A stretch of DNA of 64,000 nucleotides from Acinetobacter sp. ANC 3929 (lineage in GTDB: Bacteria; Pseudomonadota; Gammaproteobacteria; Pseudomonadales; Moraxellaceae), in contig NZ_KB850001.1 of assembly GCF_000369405.1 (NCBI RefSeq), forward strand, positions 1 through 64,000, in the 5' to 3' direction. Below are positions 1-9,201 of this stretch, piece after piece; position 1 is the first letter of the stretch; each line of letters begins with the position of its first letter. The notes under the pieces are model-generated. The model did no database searches and was not told the DNA's origin. It saw only the letters and a program-made list of their open reading frames with translations. The position numbers and the translations under genes are program-made.

Positions 1-87
1 CCTGATCCCTTCCCGAACTCAGAAGTGAAACCTCTTAGCGCTGATGGTAGTGTGGCACTTGCCATGTGAGAGTAAGTCATCGCCAGC
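1..87 (+). rRNA. rrf: 5S ribosomal RNA, 3' part
   Basis: The first ~87 bases match the 3' two-thirds of a bacterial 5S rRNA: the CCTGATCCCTTCCGAACTC-type segment (here CCCGAACTC), AGAAGTGAAAC, the GGTAGTGTGGC helix and the closing GAGAGTAAGTCATCGCCAG. The 5' end of the gene and the rest of the rRNA operon lie left of the window. The 3' boundary is placed at the end of the last pairing segment and is approximate. Confidence 0.93.
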
Positions 88-102
88 TTTTAAATTTAAA
101 CA

Positions 103-134
103 CCCCCTCCGCGTTAGCGGAGGGGGGTTTTTTA
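103..134 (+). terminator. rRNA operon terminator
   Basis: A perfect 10-bp G+C stem (CCCCCTCCGC / GCGGAGGGGG, loop GTTA) is followed by a run of T. It lies just after the 5S rRNA and should end the rRNA operon transcript. Confidence 0.92.
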
Positions 135-202
135 TTGCTCGGAAGAAAAGAAATGGTGGGAAATAGATTAAAATAAAGAAAATCGTCTACAAATCTTAAT
201 TT

Positions 203-886
203 ATGACTAATGTATATATTATTGGCTCTGGTAAATTAGCGAATGAATTACTCAAAGGACTGGATTTTAATAAAGACTATAAAGTCTTCGCTTGGGCTGA
301 TCGAAATAATAATGAAGCTGAAATAGCTATTGTTGTACATGCAGGTTCTGGTAGAGAGCTAAAAGAGGCTGTTTCTTATTGTAAACAAACAGGTTCTAGT
401 CTTATTGAGCTATCCACGGATATTGATTACAAGCAACATTACTTGGATATTCCAGTCGTTTTATGCCCAAATACCAATATATTAATGCTTAAATTTATGA
501 ATATGATTCAAAAAAGTGGGCAAAATTTCAGCCAATATCAAATAAGTATCATTGAATCTCATCAAGCAAATAAAACCTCTGTACCTGGAACAGCGGTGGC
601 GATGGCCAAGTCACTCAGTATGAAGGATGATGCAATCGAATCAGTACGTGATGTAAAAAGACAGCAGTTTGAGCTTGCGATTCCTGAACAAAATTTAGCT
701 CGACATGCATATCATCGTATTCAAATATCAGATGATAAATCATGTTCAATTGTATTTGAGACAAAGGTTTTAGGTGATTCACCGTATGTTGATGGGGTTA
801 AAGAAATTATTTGTGCTATAGGGAAACATCGCTTAGAAAAACGGTTATATGACGTTATGGAATTGATTGATAATCATTGGATTTAG
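203..886 (+). CDS. Dihydrodipicolinate reductase (DapB)-like protein
   Basis: A 227-residue protein with an N-terminal Rossmann start (VYIIGSGKLANELL, then ADRNN) and a DapB-like C-terminal domain. Around residue 120 it has ESHQANKTSVPGTA, which parallels the DapB signature E-x-H-H-x-x-K-x-D-A-P-S-G-T-A. The catalytic His and Lys positions are kept, the second His is Gln, and the DAPSGT loop is shortened. E. coli DapB is about 273 residues, so this is a short, divergent homologue. I infer a paralogue rather than the housekeeping lysine enzyme, because dapB is normally near dnaJ or carA in this group. The true substrate is unknown. It follows the rRNA terminator and stands alone. Confidence 0.7.
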   Translation: MTNVYIIGSGKLANELLKGLDFNKDYKVFAWADRNNNEAEIAIVVHAGSGRELKEAVSYCKQTGSSLIELSTDIDYKQHYLDIPVVLCPNTNILMLKFMNMIQKSGQNFSQYQISIIESHQANKTSVPGTAVAMAKSLSMKDDAIESVRDVKRQQFELAIPEQNLARHAYHRIQISDDKSCSIVFETKVLGDSPYVDGVKEIICAIGKHRLEKRLYDVMELIDNHWI

Positions 887-989
887 AGAAGGCCTAAAGA
901 GATCATTTGAGGAAAGCGACAACTCAAGACGTATCTAAATGAATTACGGTGTTTTTCAAACTTAAAATCTAGCATGCTATAACAAATAG

Positions 990-1730
990 ATGTGCCAATG
1001 TTTTATGCAAGAAAGACCTTATATTCGAGCGGTAAAGTTTAAATCACCTGAGTCCTTGGATTGGGCCAGTTATCCTTATGTTGTTCCTGCCGTTAACGAC
1101 TTAGAAAGCATCGAGTTTCATCCAGAAGTTACTTTCTTTGTCGGGGAGAACGGTTCAGGGAAATCGACCATTCTCGAAGCTTTAGCGCTTGCTTTGGGTT
1201 TTTCAGAAGAAGGTGGAACGCGTAATGTTCAATTGAATACTGCGACAACGGCTTCTGATTTGCATCAGGCGATTCGAACGATAAAAAGCTATAAGAAGCC
1301 CCAAGATTATTACTTCTTGCGTGCTGAGAGTTTCTATAACGTTGCAACTTATATGAAGCAAGTAGATTATCTGGTGGAGTATGGAGGAGATATCCACTTA
1401 CGCTCACATGGAGAGGCCTTCTTAAAGTTATTAATGCTGAAACTCAAAGGCAAGGGTTTATATCTTTTGGATGAGCCAGAAGCAGCCTTGTCTCCAACCA
1501 TGTTGATGACAACTTTATCGGTTTTGGATCGCTTATGTCAGGAGCAATCTCAATTTATTATTGCCACACATTCTCCTATTTTATTGGCTTATCCAAATGC
1601 CAAAATTTATCAGTTTTCGGATATGGGGATTAAGGAGATATCTTATGAAGAAACTGAGCATTTTCGGGTAACAAAGGATTTTCTGAATAATTATCAAAAG
1701 AGAATCCAGCAGTTGTTAGAGAAAGAATAG
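990..1730 (+). CDS. Small AAA/ABC-type ATPase
   Basis: A 246-residue soluble ATPase with Walker A GENGSGKST near residue 53, Walker B LYLLDEPEAALSP near residue 158 and a following switch histidine in IIATHSPIL. The spacing between Walker A and B is too short for the long coiled coil of Rad50/SMC proteins, so this is a compact single-domain ATPase of the AAA_21/AAA_23 kind. A second ATG at 1005 (MQERPYIRA) is an equally plausible start. No nuclease or membrane partner is adjacent, so the cellular role is unknown. Confidence 0.8.
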   Translation: MCQCFMQERPYIRAVKFKSPESLDWASYPYVVPAVNDLESIEFHPEVTFFVGENGSGKSTILEALALALGFSEEGGTRNVQLNTATTASDLHQAIRTIKSYKKPQDYYFLRAESFYNVATYMKQVDYLVEYGGDIHLRSHGEAFLKLLMLKLKGKGLYLLDEPEAALSPTMLMTTLSVLDRLCQEQSQFIIATHSPILLAYPNAKIYQFSDMGIKEISYEETEHFRVTKDFLNNYQKRIQQLLEKE

Positions 1731-1738
1731 ATATAAAA

Positions 1739-1769
1739 AAGAAGCTCCATCATCCTGACGGGGCTTCTT
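1739..1769. terminator. Bidirectional terminator between convergent genes
   Basis: A 10-bp stem AAGAAGCTCC / GGGGCTTCTT with one G:T pair sits between the ATPase gene and the convergent FMN reductase gene. The better T tract is on the minus strand, so it most likely ends the FMN reductase transcript. Confidence 0.7.
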
Positions 1770-1931
1770 CATATTCAGTTTATGTCGTTGATATCCTATT
1801 AACGACCACGTCCTGTGTGTTTTATTATTCTCAATGAGACTTCCTGTCTCTCTATGATTGATATATTAGCGATGAAGTCGAAAGTGGAACAGACGTAAAT
1901 CACCCTGATCAACGTAAGCTTAGGCTTACAA

Positions 1932-2474
1932 CTAAGCGATATTATATTTCTGTAGTTTATTAATCAGCGCTGTTAAGCCCTTCACTTCAAATTCATTGGC
2001 TTCAAAGTTTTCATCTTTATTGCGTTTAAAAATGTCTCGAATTTCAATGACGGCATTTGGATCAACAAGGCCTAAGCTAGAGGTCACTTGGCGGATTTGG
2101 CTGATTGAACGTGAACCATTAGTGGAGCCGTAGCCGATAAAAGCCGCAGATTTGCCTTGCCATTCTTTACCGACGTAATCCAAGGCATTCTTGAGCGCTG
2201 GACTATAGCCATGGTTATACTCAGGACTAATAAAGATAAATGCTTGTGCCTGTGCAATTTTATCTGCCCATTGCTGTTGTTTGGGTTGATCATAAATGCC
2301 TGTCGCTGGGGGATGAGAACCTGCAAATAAAGGTAAGTCCCACTCTTTAAGATCGACGATTTCTGTTTGAATATCTTTTAATCTGAGTTCAGTCGTTGCT
2401 TGTTGTACCCAATTGGCGACTTTGATCGCTGTTCGGCCTTCGCGAACACTACCAACAATAATATAAATGAGCAT
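1932..2474 (-). CDS. NADPH-dependent FMN reductase family protein
   Basis: A 180-residue flavodoxin-fold oxidoreductase. The N-terminal GSVREGR is the FMN phosphate-binding loop, and SPEYNHGYSPALKNALDY near residue 84 is the second FMN-contacting signature of the FMN_red family. Members reduce FMN or quinones with NAD(P)H in the cytoplasm. It stands alone and is not in the sulfonate operon, which lacks its own ssuE, so supplying FMNH2 to SsuD is possible but not shown. The physiological acceptor is undetermined. Confidence 0.85.
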   Translation of the reverse strand: MLIYIIVGSVREGRTAIKVANWVQQATTELRLKDIQTEIVDLKEWDLPLFAGSHPPATGIYDQPKQQQWADKIAQAQAFIFISPEYNHGYSPALKNALDYVGKEWQGKSAAFIGYGSTNGSRSISQIRQVTSSLGLVDPNAVIEIRDIFKRNKDENFEANEFEVKGLTALINKLQKYNIA

Positions 2475-2549
2475 ATTGAAATTCCTGTGTTATTGCTTTG
2501 ATTTTAAAAATGAATGCCTTTAAATGATCTTATACTTTTTTTAGGCGAT

Positions 2550-2579
2550 AAAAAAAGCTCTCATTTGAGAGCTTTTTTG
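2550..2579. terminator. Terminator after fkpB
   Basis: An 8-bp perfect stem AGCTCTCA / TGAGAGCT with A and T tracts on either side lies just after the fkpB stop codon on the minus strand. It should close the ribF-ileS-lspA-fkpB transcript and can work in both directions. Confidence 0.88.
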
Positions 2580-3062
2580 TTACATCAATTTGATGCCTTG
2601 CTGACCTGCAGGGGTAACTTTGAAGATTTCCACTTCAAAGGTAATATTTTTGCCTGCAAGTGGATGGTTAAAATCGATTTCTGTGGTGTCATCATTGACC
2701 GATTTTACAACGCCAAACAGTGTAGCTTTGGCCTTGTCTTCAAACTCAATCATATGACCCACGATTGGGCGTTGTTCAAATTTAACCGTATCAAAGATTT
2801 GGATATTCTCGGCATTCCAAGGTCCAAAAGCATCTTCAGGGGGTAAATGTACAGTACGACGGTCGCCTGCACGTAAACCAAATAAAGCCTTTTCAAACCC
2901 AGGTAACAGGTTACCATCACCAATCACAAGACTAACAGGCTCTTCACGACCACGGGTATTGTCGATTTCAACACCATTTTCAACCGATACAGAAAAATGT
3001 AAGTCGACTTTTGAGCCTTCTTGAATACGGATTTCTTCGTTTGGTTGGATAATTTCGTTCAT
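2580..3062 (-). CDS. fkpB: FKBP-type peptidyl-prolyl isomerase, SlpA/FkpB type
   Basis: A 160-residue protein of the SlpA group of FKBP prolyl isomerases with the insert-in-flap domain: VDLHFSVSVENGVEIDNT, then LLPGFEKALFGLRAGDRRTV, then FNHPLAGKNITFEVEI. These are cytoplasmic folding helpers. I chose the ATG at 3062 (MNEIIQPNEE) because it begins one base after the lspA stop codon; the upstream ATG at 3077 would overlap lspA. Adjacency to lspA is the standard gammaproteobacterial arrangement. Confidence 0.9.
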   Translation of the reverse strand: MNEIIQPNEEIRIQEGSKVDLHFSVSVENGVEIDNTRGREEPVSLVIGDGNLLPGFEKALFGLRAGDRRTVHLPPEDAFGPWNAENIQIFDTVKFEQRPIVGHMIEFEDKAKATLFGVVKSVNDDTTEIDFNHPLAGKNITFEVEIFKVTPAGQQGIKLM

Positions 3063-3063
3063 C

Positions 3064-3606
3064 TTATGCATCCGCATTTTGGTTGCGTTTCTTCTCTAAG
3101 AAGAAAGTATCGATCAGCAGCAAAATCGTGCCTAGGGTAATTGAGCTATCTGCAAGATTAAAGGCTGGAAAATGGCTGTTTTGATAATAAACATGAATAA
3201 AGTCGACCACATAGCCTAAACTGACACGGTCAATCAGATTGCCAATTGCGCCACCAAGAATCAATGCAATTGCCATCGGTAATACAATCATTTTCTTAGG
3301 CATACGCATCAGCCAGAAAACAAAAATCACCGAAACAAAGCCTGCTAATGAGGTGAAAAAGTAGCGTTGCCAGCCACCTGCATCAGACAAAAAGCTGAAT
3401 GCTGCGCCATAATTATGCAGCAGTGTCCAATTTAAGAAAGGCAGAACGGGAACAGGGTCCGCATAGTTTAAATGCGAACTTGCAATCCATTTGGTCCATT
3501 GATCCAACACAATGGCAAGGACAGAAAGTCCAAGCCAGAGTACGTTGTGTGGGTAAAACTGGAATAAGCCTTTTTTTGCTGGGCTTGTTTGCACAGAATT
3601 ATGCAT
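3064..3606 (-). CDS. lspA: Lipoprotein signal peptidase (signal peptidase II)
   Basis: A 180-residue inner-membrane aspartic protease that removes signal peptides from diacylglyceryl-modified prolipoproteins. Four hydrophobic segments are visible. The catalytic motifs are GNLIDR near residue 128 and FNLADSSI near residue 150, each carrying one active-site Asp. The start codon overlaps the end of ileS by eight bases, indicating translational coupling. The N-terminus is slightly longer than in E. coli (164 residues). Confidence 0.96.
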   Translation of the reverse strand: MHNSVQTSPAKKGLFQFYPHNVLWLGLSVLAIVLDQWTKWIASSHLNYADPVPVLPFLNWTLLHNYGAAFSFLSDAGGWQRYFFTSLAGFVSVIFVFWLMRMPKKMIVLPMAIALILGGAIGNLIDRVSLGYVVDFIHVYYQNSHFPAFNLADSSITLGTILLLIDTFFLEKKRNQNADA

Positions 3607-6436
3607 ATTTTCTCACTTCGCCACTGCCAGTGACATTGATAATACAACGAGCGCATAAACCAGCATGACCAACGTGTGTATTTACATCAGGCAATACATG
3701 CCAGCAACGTACACATTTTTCACCGTCTGCCGCTGAAACTTGGACACGCAGACCTTCGAGGTCTGTGCTTTCGCCTTGTTCTGCATATGGGTGAACGATG
3801 ACTTGAGAAGTAATCAAGACAAAACGTAATTCATCAGCCAATTGGTTTAACAATGTTTGTAATGCTTCATCTGCCCAAAGTTCAACTTTAGCAGACAGGT
3901 TACTACCAATCAGTTTAGCGTTACGTGCTGCTTCAATCTGTTTATTTACTGCTGATTTTACGCTAATCAATGTTTGCCAATCTGCTTCAGACAACAAGTT
4001 TGCCGTTGATGCAGTTGGAATGTCATACCATTCAGCGGTAAATACATATTTTCCAGTCTGTTCTGGAATCAATGGCCAAGCTTCTTGTGCGGTAAAGCTG
4101 AGGATTGGTGACATCCAACGAACAAAAGCTTGTACGATATGATACAACGCAGTTTGTGCAGAATGACGTGCCTGTGAGTCTGCTTTGGTGGTGTACTGAC
4201 GATCTTTGATGATGTCGAGATAGAAGCCACCTAAGTCATTGATACAGAAGCTGGTCAATGCATTGGTCACAATATGGAAGTTCATCTCTTCATAGGCTTG
4301 CTGGATGGTTTTTTGAACCTCAGCAGCACGTTGCAAGATGTATTGATCCAATGCAATCAGTTGGTCGACTGGTAACGCATCTGTTGATGGTTTGAAGCCA
4401 TTCAAGTTGGCCAACAAGAAACGCAAGGTGTTACGGATACGACGATAACCATCTGATGCGCGGCTAAAGATTTCTTTACCAGCCGTCATTTCATAGCGAT
4501 AGTCCGCCGATGCGATCCAGAAGCGTAAGCCATCAGCACCCATATCTTTGATAATGTCTTGTGGGGTAATGATGTTGCCTAATGATTTAGACATCTTACG
4601 ACCTTTCTCATCGACCACAAAACCGTGGGTGAGTAGGCCTTTATAAGGCGCACGTTCATTGATTGCAATTGAGGTTAACAACGATGATTGGAACCAGCCA
4701 CGGTGTTGATCTGAACCTTCAAGATATAAGTCTGCTGGATCTTGTAGATCATCACGTTCACGCAGCACTGCATAGTGTGTAGTTCCTGAGTCAAACCAAA
4801 CGTCTAAAGTATCCCGTACTGCATTATATTGTTCTGCATCAGCACCGATAAATTCACTTGCTTCGCGATTGTACCAACCGTCAATACCTTCTTGCTCGAT
4901 CAGTTTGGCCACTTCTTCGATCAATTCAGGTGTACGTGGGTGTAATGCATTGGTGTCTTTGTGCACAAAAAATGGAATTGGCACGCCCCAAGTTCGTTGG
5001 CGTGAGATACACCAGTCAGGACGCCCTTCAATCATAGATTGAATACGGTTTTTACCCCAATCTGGCACGAAGTCGATGTCATTTTCAATCGCGTTTAATG
5101 CGGTTTGACGTAAGCCTTTTGCATCCATGCTGATAAACCATTGTGGTGTCGCACGGAAGATAATTGGAGTTTTGTGACGCCAGCAATGCGGATAGCTATG
5201 TTTAATCGGTTGATGTGCCCATAATCGACCCACTGCACCTAAAGCCTCAATGATTTTTGGATTGGCTTTATAGATGTGCTCACCCGCAAAGATCGGTGAA
5301 GTTGGTAAATAAACACCATTACCACCAACTGGGTTTTCAACTTTTAAGTTGTATTGTAGGCCGACCTTGTAGTCATCCACACCATGGCCCGGAGCGGTAT
5401 GAACAGCACCCGTACCACTGGTGGCAATGACGTGCTCACCTAAAATTACTGGGACTTGGCGGTCTGTAAGCAGTGGATGTTGTAATAATAGATTTTCGAT
5501 TGCTGAGCCTGTGAAATCAGCAAGAACCACTGGATTTTCAAGCTTATAACGTTCAACTGCAGATGCAACTAAGTCTTTTGCAAGGATAAAGTTTTGCGTA
5601 CCACGTTCAGTGGTCACTTGAACCAATTGATAGTCGATTTCAGCGTGTAGTGCAACCGCTTGGTTAGCGGGCAAAGTCCACGGTGTAGTGGTCCAAATGA
5701 CGATATCCGTGGCATCTTGAACGTCAACATTCAAACGTGTGCTGAGATCTTTGAGATCAACAACCGTGAAACCAACATCAATCGCATCTGATTTTTTATC
5801 TTCGTATTCAACTTCCGCTTCTGCGAGTGCAGAACCACAATCCAAACACCAGTTCACAGGTTTTAAACCTGGTTCAATATGACCTGCTTTCGCAATGGCA
5901 CCCAGTGAACGAACGATGTCTGCTTCTTGTTTGAAATTCATGGTCAGGTAAGGATTATCCCAATCCCCAAACACACCCATACGCACGAAATCTTTCTTCT
6001 GTAATTCAACTTGTGTGTATGCATATTCACGGCATGCTTTACGGAAGGTTGATGCATCAACTTTGACACCGACTTTACCGACTTTCTCTTCAACTTTGAG
6101 TTCAATTGGTAGACCATGACAGTCCCAGCCTGGCACATATGGTGCGTCAAAACCATCCATGACACGGCTTTTAACAATGATATCTTTTAATACTTTATTG
6201 ACAGCATGGCCTAAATGGATTTGACCATTGGCATATGGAGGGCCGTCATGCAGTACATATTTTTTCTTGCCAATACGCGATTCACGAATCTGCTGATAAA
6301 TGTTGTCGGCATACCACTCTTCTAACCATTTGGCTTCACGCACAGCCAAGTTTGCCTTCATGGCAAAATCAGTCGCTGGCAAATTGAGTGTGGCTTTATA
6401 ATCCACTGCATTTTCAGGAGTTTGCTTATCGCTCAT
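3599..6436 (-). CDS. ileS: Isoleucyl-tRNA synthetase
   Basis: A 945-residue class I aminoacyl-tRNA synthetase of normal length. The HIGH-type motif is HLGH at residues 74-77 after GPPYANGQ, and the KMSKS loop (GRKMSKSLGN) is near residue 613. The editing domain lies between them with TWT-type residues (IWTTTPWTLPANQ) near 250. The C-terminal zinc knuckle (CVRCW...CARC) is present. GGAAG precedes the ATG. It charges tRNA-Ile in the cytoplasm and is the second gene of the ribF-ileS-lspA-fkpB cluster. Confidence 0.98.
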   Translation of the reverse strand: MSDKQTPENAVDYKATLNLPATDFAMKANLAVREAKWLEEWYADNIYQQIRESRIGKKKYVLHDGPPYANGQIHLGHAVNKVLKDIIVKSRVMDGFDAPYVPGWDCHGLPIELKVEEKVGKVGVKVDASTFRKACREYAYTQVELQKKDFVRMGVFGDWDNPYLTMNFKQEADIVRSLGAIAKAGHIEPGLKPVNWCLDCGSALAEAEVEYEDKKSDAIDVGFTVVDLKDLSTRLNVDVQDATDIVIWTTTPWTLPANQAVALHAEIDYQLVQVTTERGTQNFILAKDLVASAVERYKLENPVVLADFTGSAIENLLLQHPLLTDRQVPVILGEHVIATSGTGAVHTAPGHGVDDYKVGLQYNLKVENPVGGNGVYLPTSPIFAGEHIYKANPKIIEALGAVGRLWAHQPIKHSYPHCWRHKTPIIFRATPQWFISMDAKGLRQTALNAIENDIDFVPDWGKNRIQSMIEGRPDWCISRQRTWGVPIPFFVHKDTNALHPRTPELIEEVAKLIEQEGIDGWYNREASEFIGADAEQYNAVRDTLDVWFDSGTTHYAVLRERDDLQDPADLYLEGSDQHRGWFQSSLLTSIAINERAPYKGLLTHGFVVDEKGRKMSKSLGNIITPQDIIKDMGADGLRFWIASADYRYEMTAGKEIFSRASDGYRRIRNTLRFLLANLNGFKPSTDALPVDQLIALDQYILQRAAEVQKTIQQAYEEMNFHIVTNALTSFCINDLGGFYLDIIKDRQYTTKADSQARHSAQTALYHIVQAFVRWMSPILSFTAQEAWPLIPEQTGKYVFTAEWYDIPTASTANLLSEADWQTLISVKSAVNKQIEAARNAKLIGSNLSAKVELWADEALQTLLNQLADELRFVLITSQVIVHPYAEQGESTDLEGLRVQVSAADGEKCVRCWHVLPDVNTHVGHAGLCARCIINVTGSGEVRKYA

Positions 6437-6524
6437 GCAAGTTTTCTTCCAGTTTGATCAGTTTGTAAACTGACATGTATTACTTTAGGATTTGTGAAGT
6501 ATTAACAAACCCTACTAATTAAAT

Positions 6525-7526
6525 TTAAAAAGGAAATTCTGTTGTGTCGGTACGATAGTCTCGTAACTTTTGCACATCATCATGAATTCCAGCTTTGAGG
6601 GCTTCAAGCGAAGGGTAATTCAGTTCACCATGTAAATAGTGAAGGAAGGTTACCCGCATCAATAAGCCATACAGATTAGCAGAAACATCAGGGAAATGTA
6701 CCTCTAATCGCCATTCTGGGTGGTCTTGTTTGATGGCTGGGCGTGTCCCCACATGGCCTGCGCCAAATAAACTGTCAGCTTGGTATCCTGTGATGCCGTT
6801 GAGGGCAGGATCTGCATGTTTTACTTTTGCTGTCAGTGAGGCATTTTCACAGACCACATCCACCGCATAAATCCCATTTAAACAGGGTTTATGACGGTTC
6901 AAACGGACATTAATGGTTGGAAAATCAAGGGTGCGACCAATCTGATCGCCATATTGCACGCGACCTGTGATGCTGTAAGGACGGCCTAATAATTTTGCCG
7001 CCAAAGCCAAATCACCTGCTTGTAATACTTGACGAATACGGGTTGAACTGACACGTTCACCATTTAAAGCAATGGTATTTAAATTGATGACATCAAAACC
7101 ATAATCACGTAAGAATTCGCTATTACCTTGGCGGTCTTTACCAAAATGGAAATCATCACCGAGCACCAAGCTTTGGGCATTGAGTTTTAATTTGAGTAGG
7201 TCGGCAAATTCGGTGGCATTTAAGCTTCTAAAATACTGATCGAATTTCGCGACAGCAATGTAGTCCACACCGAGCTCTGTTAAATATTCTACTTTTTCTC
7301 TGAGCGAGCTGATACGCGGTGGAGCATCATAACCTTTAAAGAATTCAAGTGGTTGTGGCTCAAAAATCATCACCAATGTTTTTAAGCCTTGCGCTTCAGC
7401 CAACGTTTTGAGCTGGGCAATCATCGCTTGATGGCCGAGATGGACACCATCAAAATTGCCAATCGTTACCGCAGTTGGAGGTAACTGAAAATCTGGCGAT
7501 AATGCGTTGAGACGAAGCAACTTCAT
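6525..7526 (-). CDS. ribF: Bifunctional riboflavin kinase / FAD synthetase
   Basis: A 333-residue bifunctional enzyme that makes FMN from riboflavin and FAD from FMN. The N-terminal FAD-synthetase nucleotidyltransferase domain has IGNFDGVHLGHQAMI near residue 20. The C-terminal flavokinase domain has GRPYSITGRVQYGDQIGR and FPTINV. The ATG at 7526 (MKLLRLNALS) is preferred; the longer reading frame needs a TTG at 7553 and adds nine residues with no family support. The pairing with ileS is conserved in gammaproteobacteria. No FMN riboswitch is visible upstream. Confidence 0.95.
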   Translation of the reverse strand: MKLLRLNALSPDFQLPPTAVTIGNFDGVHLGHQAMIAQLKTLAEAQGLKTLVMIFEPQPLEFFKGYDAPPRISSLREKVEYLTELGVDYIAVAKFDQYFRSLNATEFADLLKLKLNAQSLVLGDDFHFGKDRQGNSEFLRDYGFDVINLNTIALNGERVSSTRIRQVLQAGDLALAAKLLGRPYSITGRVQYGDQIGRTLDFPTINVRLNRHKPCLNGIYAVDVVCENASLTAKVKHADPALNGITGYQADSLFGAGHVGTRPAIKQDHPEWRLEVHFPDVSANLYGLLMRVTFLHYLHGELNYPSLEALKAGIHDDVQKLRDYRTDTTEFPF

Positions 7527-7733
7527 GGGCGTTAAATACAGTGATTTTTGCAAAGGCTATATATTGCCATATTCTCGGCGTTTCGTCTTGTTGTTGTGTT
7601 TTTACACAGAAAAATTTCAATAATTAATCGCTTTATATCAATTTAATTGATTCATTAAATAAAAATAAATCAATTTTTCTTATTTAGGAGTTCTATTAAA
7701 ATAACAACATTGTCGCTTTAGATAGAAATAGAG

Positions 7734-8867
7734 ATGAAAAAGCCATTTTACCAGCTAGAACAGAGCACAGATGTGATTCGCCATTTTACCCCGAACTGGT
7801 TCACTGCAACCATGGGAACGGGTGTTGTTGCCATGATTTTAGCACAATTACCTTTCGCCTCATCTCTGTTATTTATGCTGGCGACCAAATTATGGCAATT
7901 TAATATTCTGCTATTTAGTACGTTTAGTGTGCTTTATCTCTTACGCTGGATTTTATTTCCAACTGAAGCCAAGCAGATTTTTACGCACCCTAATATGAGC
8001 CTATTTCTCGGTGCGATTCCGATGGGGCTTGCTACAATTGCCAATGGTTTTCTCAGTTTTGGTACACATTTATATGGTGATATTGCCATTCAAATAGCCG
8101 AATACCTTTGGTACATCGATGTCGTTCTTGCCGTCTTGATCGCGTGGGTGGTGCCATTTTGTATGTTCAGCTGCCAAGATCACCAGTTACATCGCATGAC
8201 TGCGGTTTGGTTGTTGCCGATTGTGGCGTGTGAGGTTGCTGCAAGTTCAGCAGGGCTGTTATTGCAACATTTAGCGGCGGATCAACATGCACTGTATATC
8301 TTGATCACGGGTTATGTGTTGTGGGGCATTTCAGTTTTACCTGCTTTTGCGATCTTAACGATTTTGATGCTACGTTTGGCATTGCACCAATTGCCTGAGA
8401 AAGAGGTCGCGATTTCTAGCTGGTTATGCTTAGGACCGATTGGAACTGGTGCATTAGCGTTATTACTATTGGGTGAGCAAGCACCACGGATCATGCAAGC
8501 GATGGGGTTTGAAGGCCTAGCGACATTACTTCCAGCTTTGGGTATTGTGGCAAGTTTGGTGTTATTAGGTTTTGGCTTATGGTGGTTTGGGATTGCGATT
8601 TTGACCACACTGCGTCATATGCGTACAGGCATTCCATTTAACTTGGGTTGGTGGGGCCTCACTTTCCCGTTCGGTGTATTTATTCTGGCGATTTTTAATC
8701 TGGCGCATCAGCTGCACATCGATTTCTTACAGTATGCGGCTGTGGTTTTAAGTCTGCTGTTGGTTGCTTTATGGGCTTTGGTCATGAAGAAAACAGTCGT
8801 AGGAGCGTATAGTGGTCAATTATTTTTCTCTCCTTGTTTGGTCGCCTTACAGCAGAAGATGCAATAA
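7734..8867 (+). CDS. TDT-family transporter (TehA/Mae1-like)
   Basis: A 377-residue polytopic inner-membrane protein with about ten hydrophobic segments. HFTPNWFTATMGTGVVAMIL at the N-terminus is the signature of the tellurite-resistance/dicarboxylate transporter (TDT) family, which includes TehA, Mae1 and the sulfite exporter Ssu1. Substrates in the family include C4-dicarboxylates, tellurite and sulfite, and the sequence alone does not decide among them. It is divergent from ribF across an A/T-rich spacer and stands alone. Confidence 0.85.
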   Translation: MKKPFYQLEQSTDVIRHFTPNWFTATMGTGVVAMILAQLPFASSLLFMLATKLWQFNILLFSTFSVLYLLRWILFPTEAKQIFTHPNMSLFLGAIPMGLATIANGFLSFGTHLYGDIAIQIAEYLWYIDVVLAVLIAWVVPFCMFSCQDHQLHRMTAVWLLPIVACEVAASSAGLLLQHLAADQHALYILITGYVLWGISVLPAFAILTILMLRLALHQLPEKEVAISSWLCLGPIGTGALALLLLGEQAPRIMQAMGFEGLATLLPALGIVASLVLLGFGLWWFGIAILTTLRHMRTGIPFNLGWWGLTFPFGVFILAIFNLAHQLHIDFLQYAAVVLSLLLVALWALVMKKTVVGAYSGQLFFSPCLVALQQKMQ

Positions 8868-9201
8868 TATCGAGGTATGATGAAGCACACCTTTTTATGT
8901 GACCTTAGTTCGTTTTATATCTTTAGTTTTTTAAAAACAATTATCTTGATGGAATCTTATTTGTTCTCATCCAATTTCAGGATAAACCTTCGGTTCGACT
9001 TACTTTTGTTTCGGCAAAAGTAAGCAAAACCATTGTCATCCGCAAAACTCGTTGACTACCATCAACTAGCTGAAAGAGTCGCAGAAACAACTCCTTATAA
9101 ATGGAGCCCTGTCTCGAACAGTTGCGGACGACGTTTCCGAGTATCATATTTTTTGTTAAATTCATGCTATGTTTGTTTATTCTGATTGAAAAGAGTCCTT
9201 T
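8868..9201. other. Intergenic gap with structured repeat candidate
   Basis: No convincing gene is present in these 334 bases. The central part (about 8980-9145) is rich in inverted repeats and is described as a separate repeat entry. The leftward reading frame across it lacks a ribosome binding site and is best seen as a by-product of the repeat. Confidence 0.6.
8980..9145. repeat. Candidate dispersed intergenic repeat with hairpins
   Basis: A perfect 10-bp inverted repeat CTTACTTTTG (8999-9008) / CAAAAGTAAG (9015-9024) starts the block. GTTGA...TCAAC follows near 9051-9066. A longer imperfect inverted pair (GTCATCCGCAAAACT near 9035 and AGTTGCGGACGAC near 9119) encloses most of it. I recall similar CTTACTTTTG-containing segments as common between Acinetobacter genes, but no second copy exists in this window to prove it. 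Confidence 0.5.

Noticed and set aside
2514..2846. A rightward 110-codon frame starting at the fkpB terminator
   Set aside because: It lies antisense to fkpB and runs through the terminator hairpin; the protein has no recognisable features.
6437..6524. T-box or other leader control of ileS
   Set aside because: The 88-base gap to ribF is too short for a T-box, and no AGGGTGG-like sequence is present.
7527..7733. FMN riboswitch upstream of ribF
   Set aside because: The spacer is A/T-rich with no conserved RFN-element helices.
8977..9165. A leftward 62-codon open frame in the gap before the nucleosidase gene
   Set aside because: It runs through the hairpin-rich repeat block, has no ribosome binding site and no family features. 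It is better explained by the repeat.
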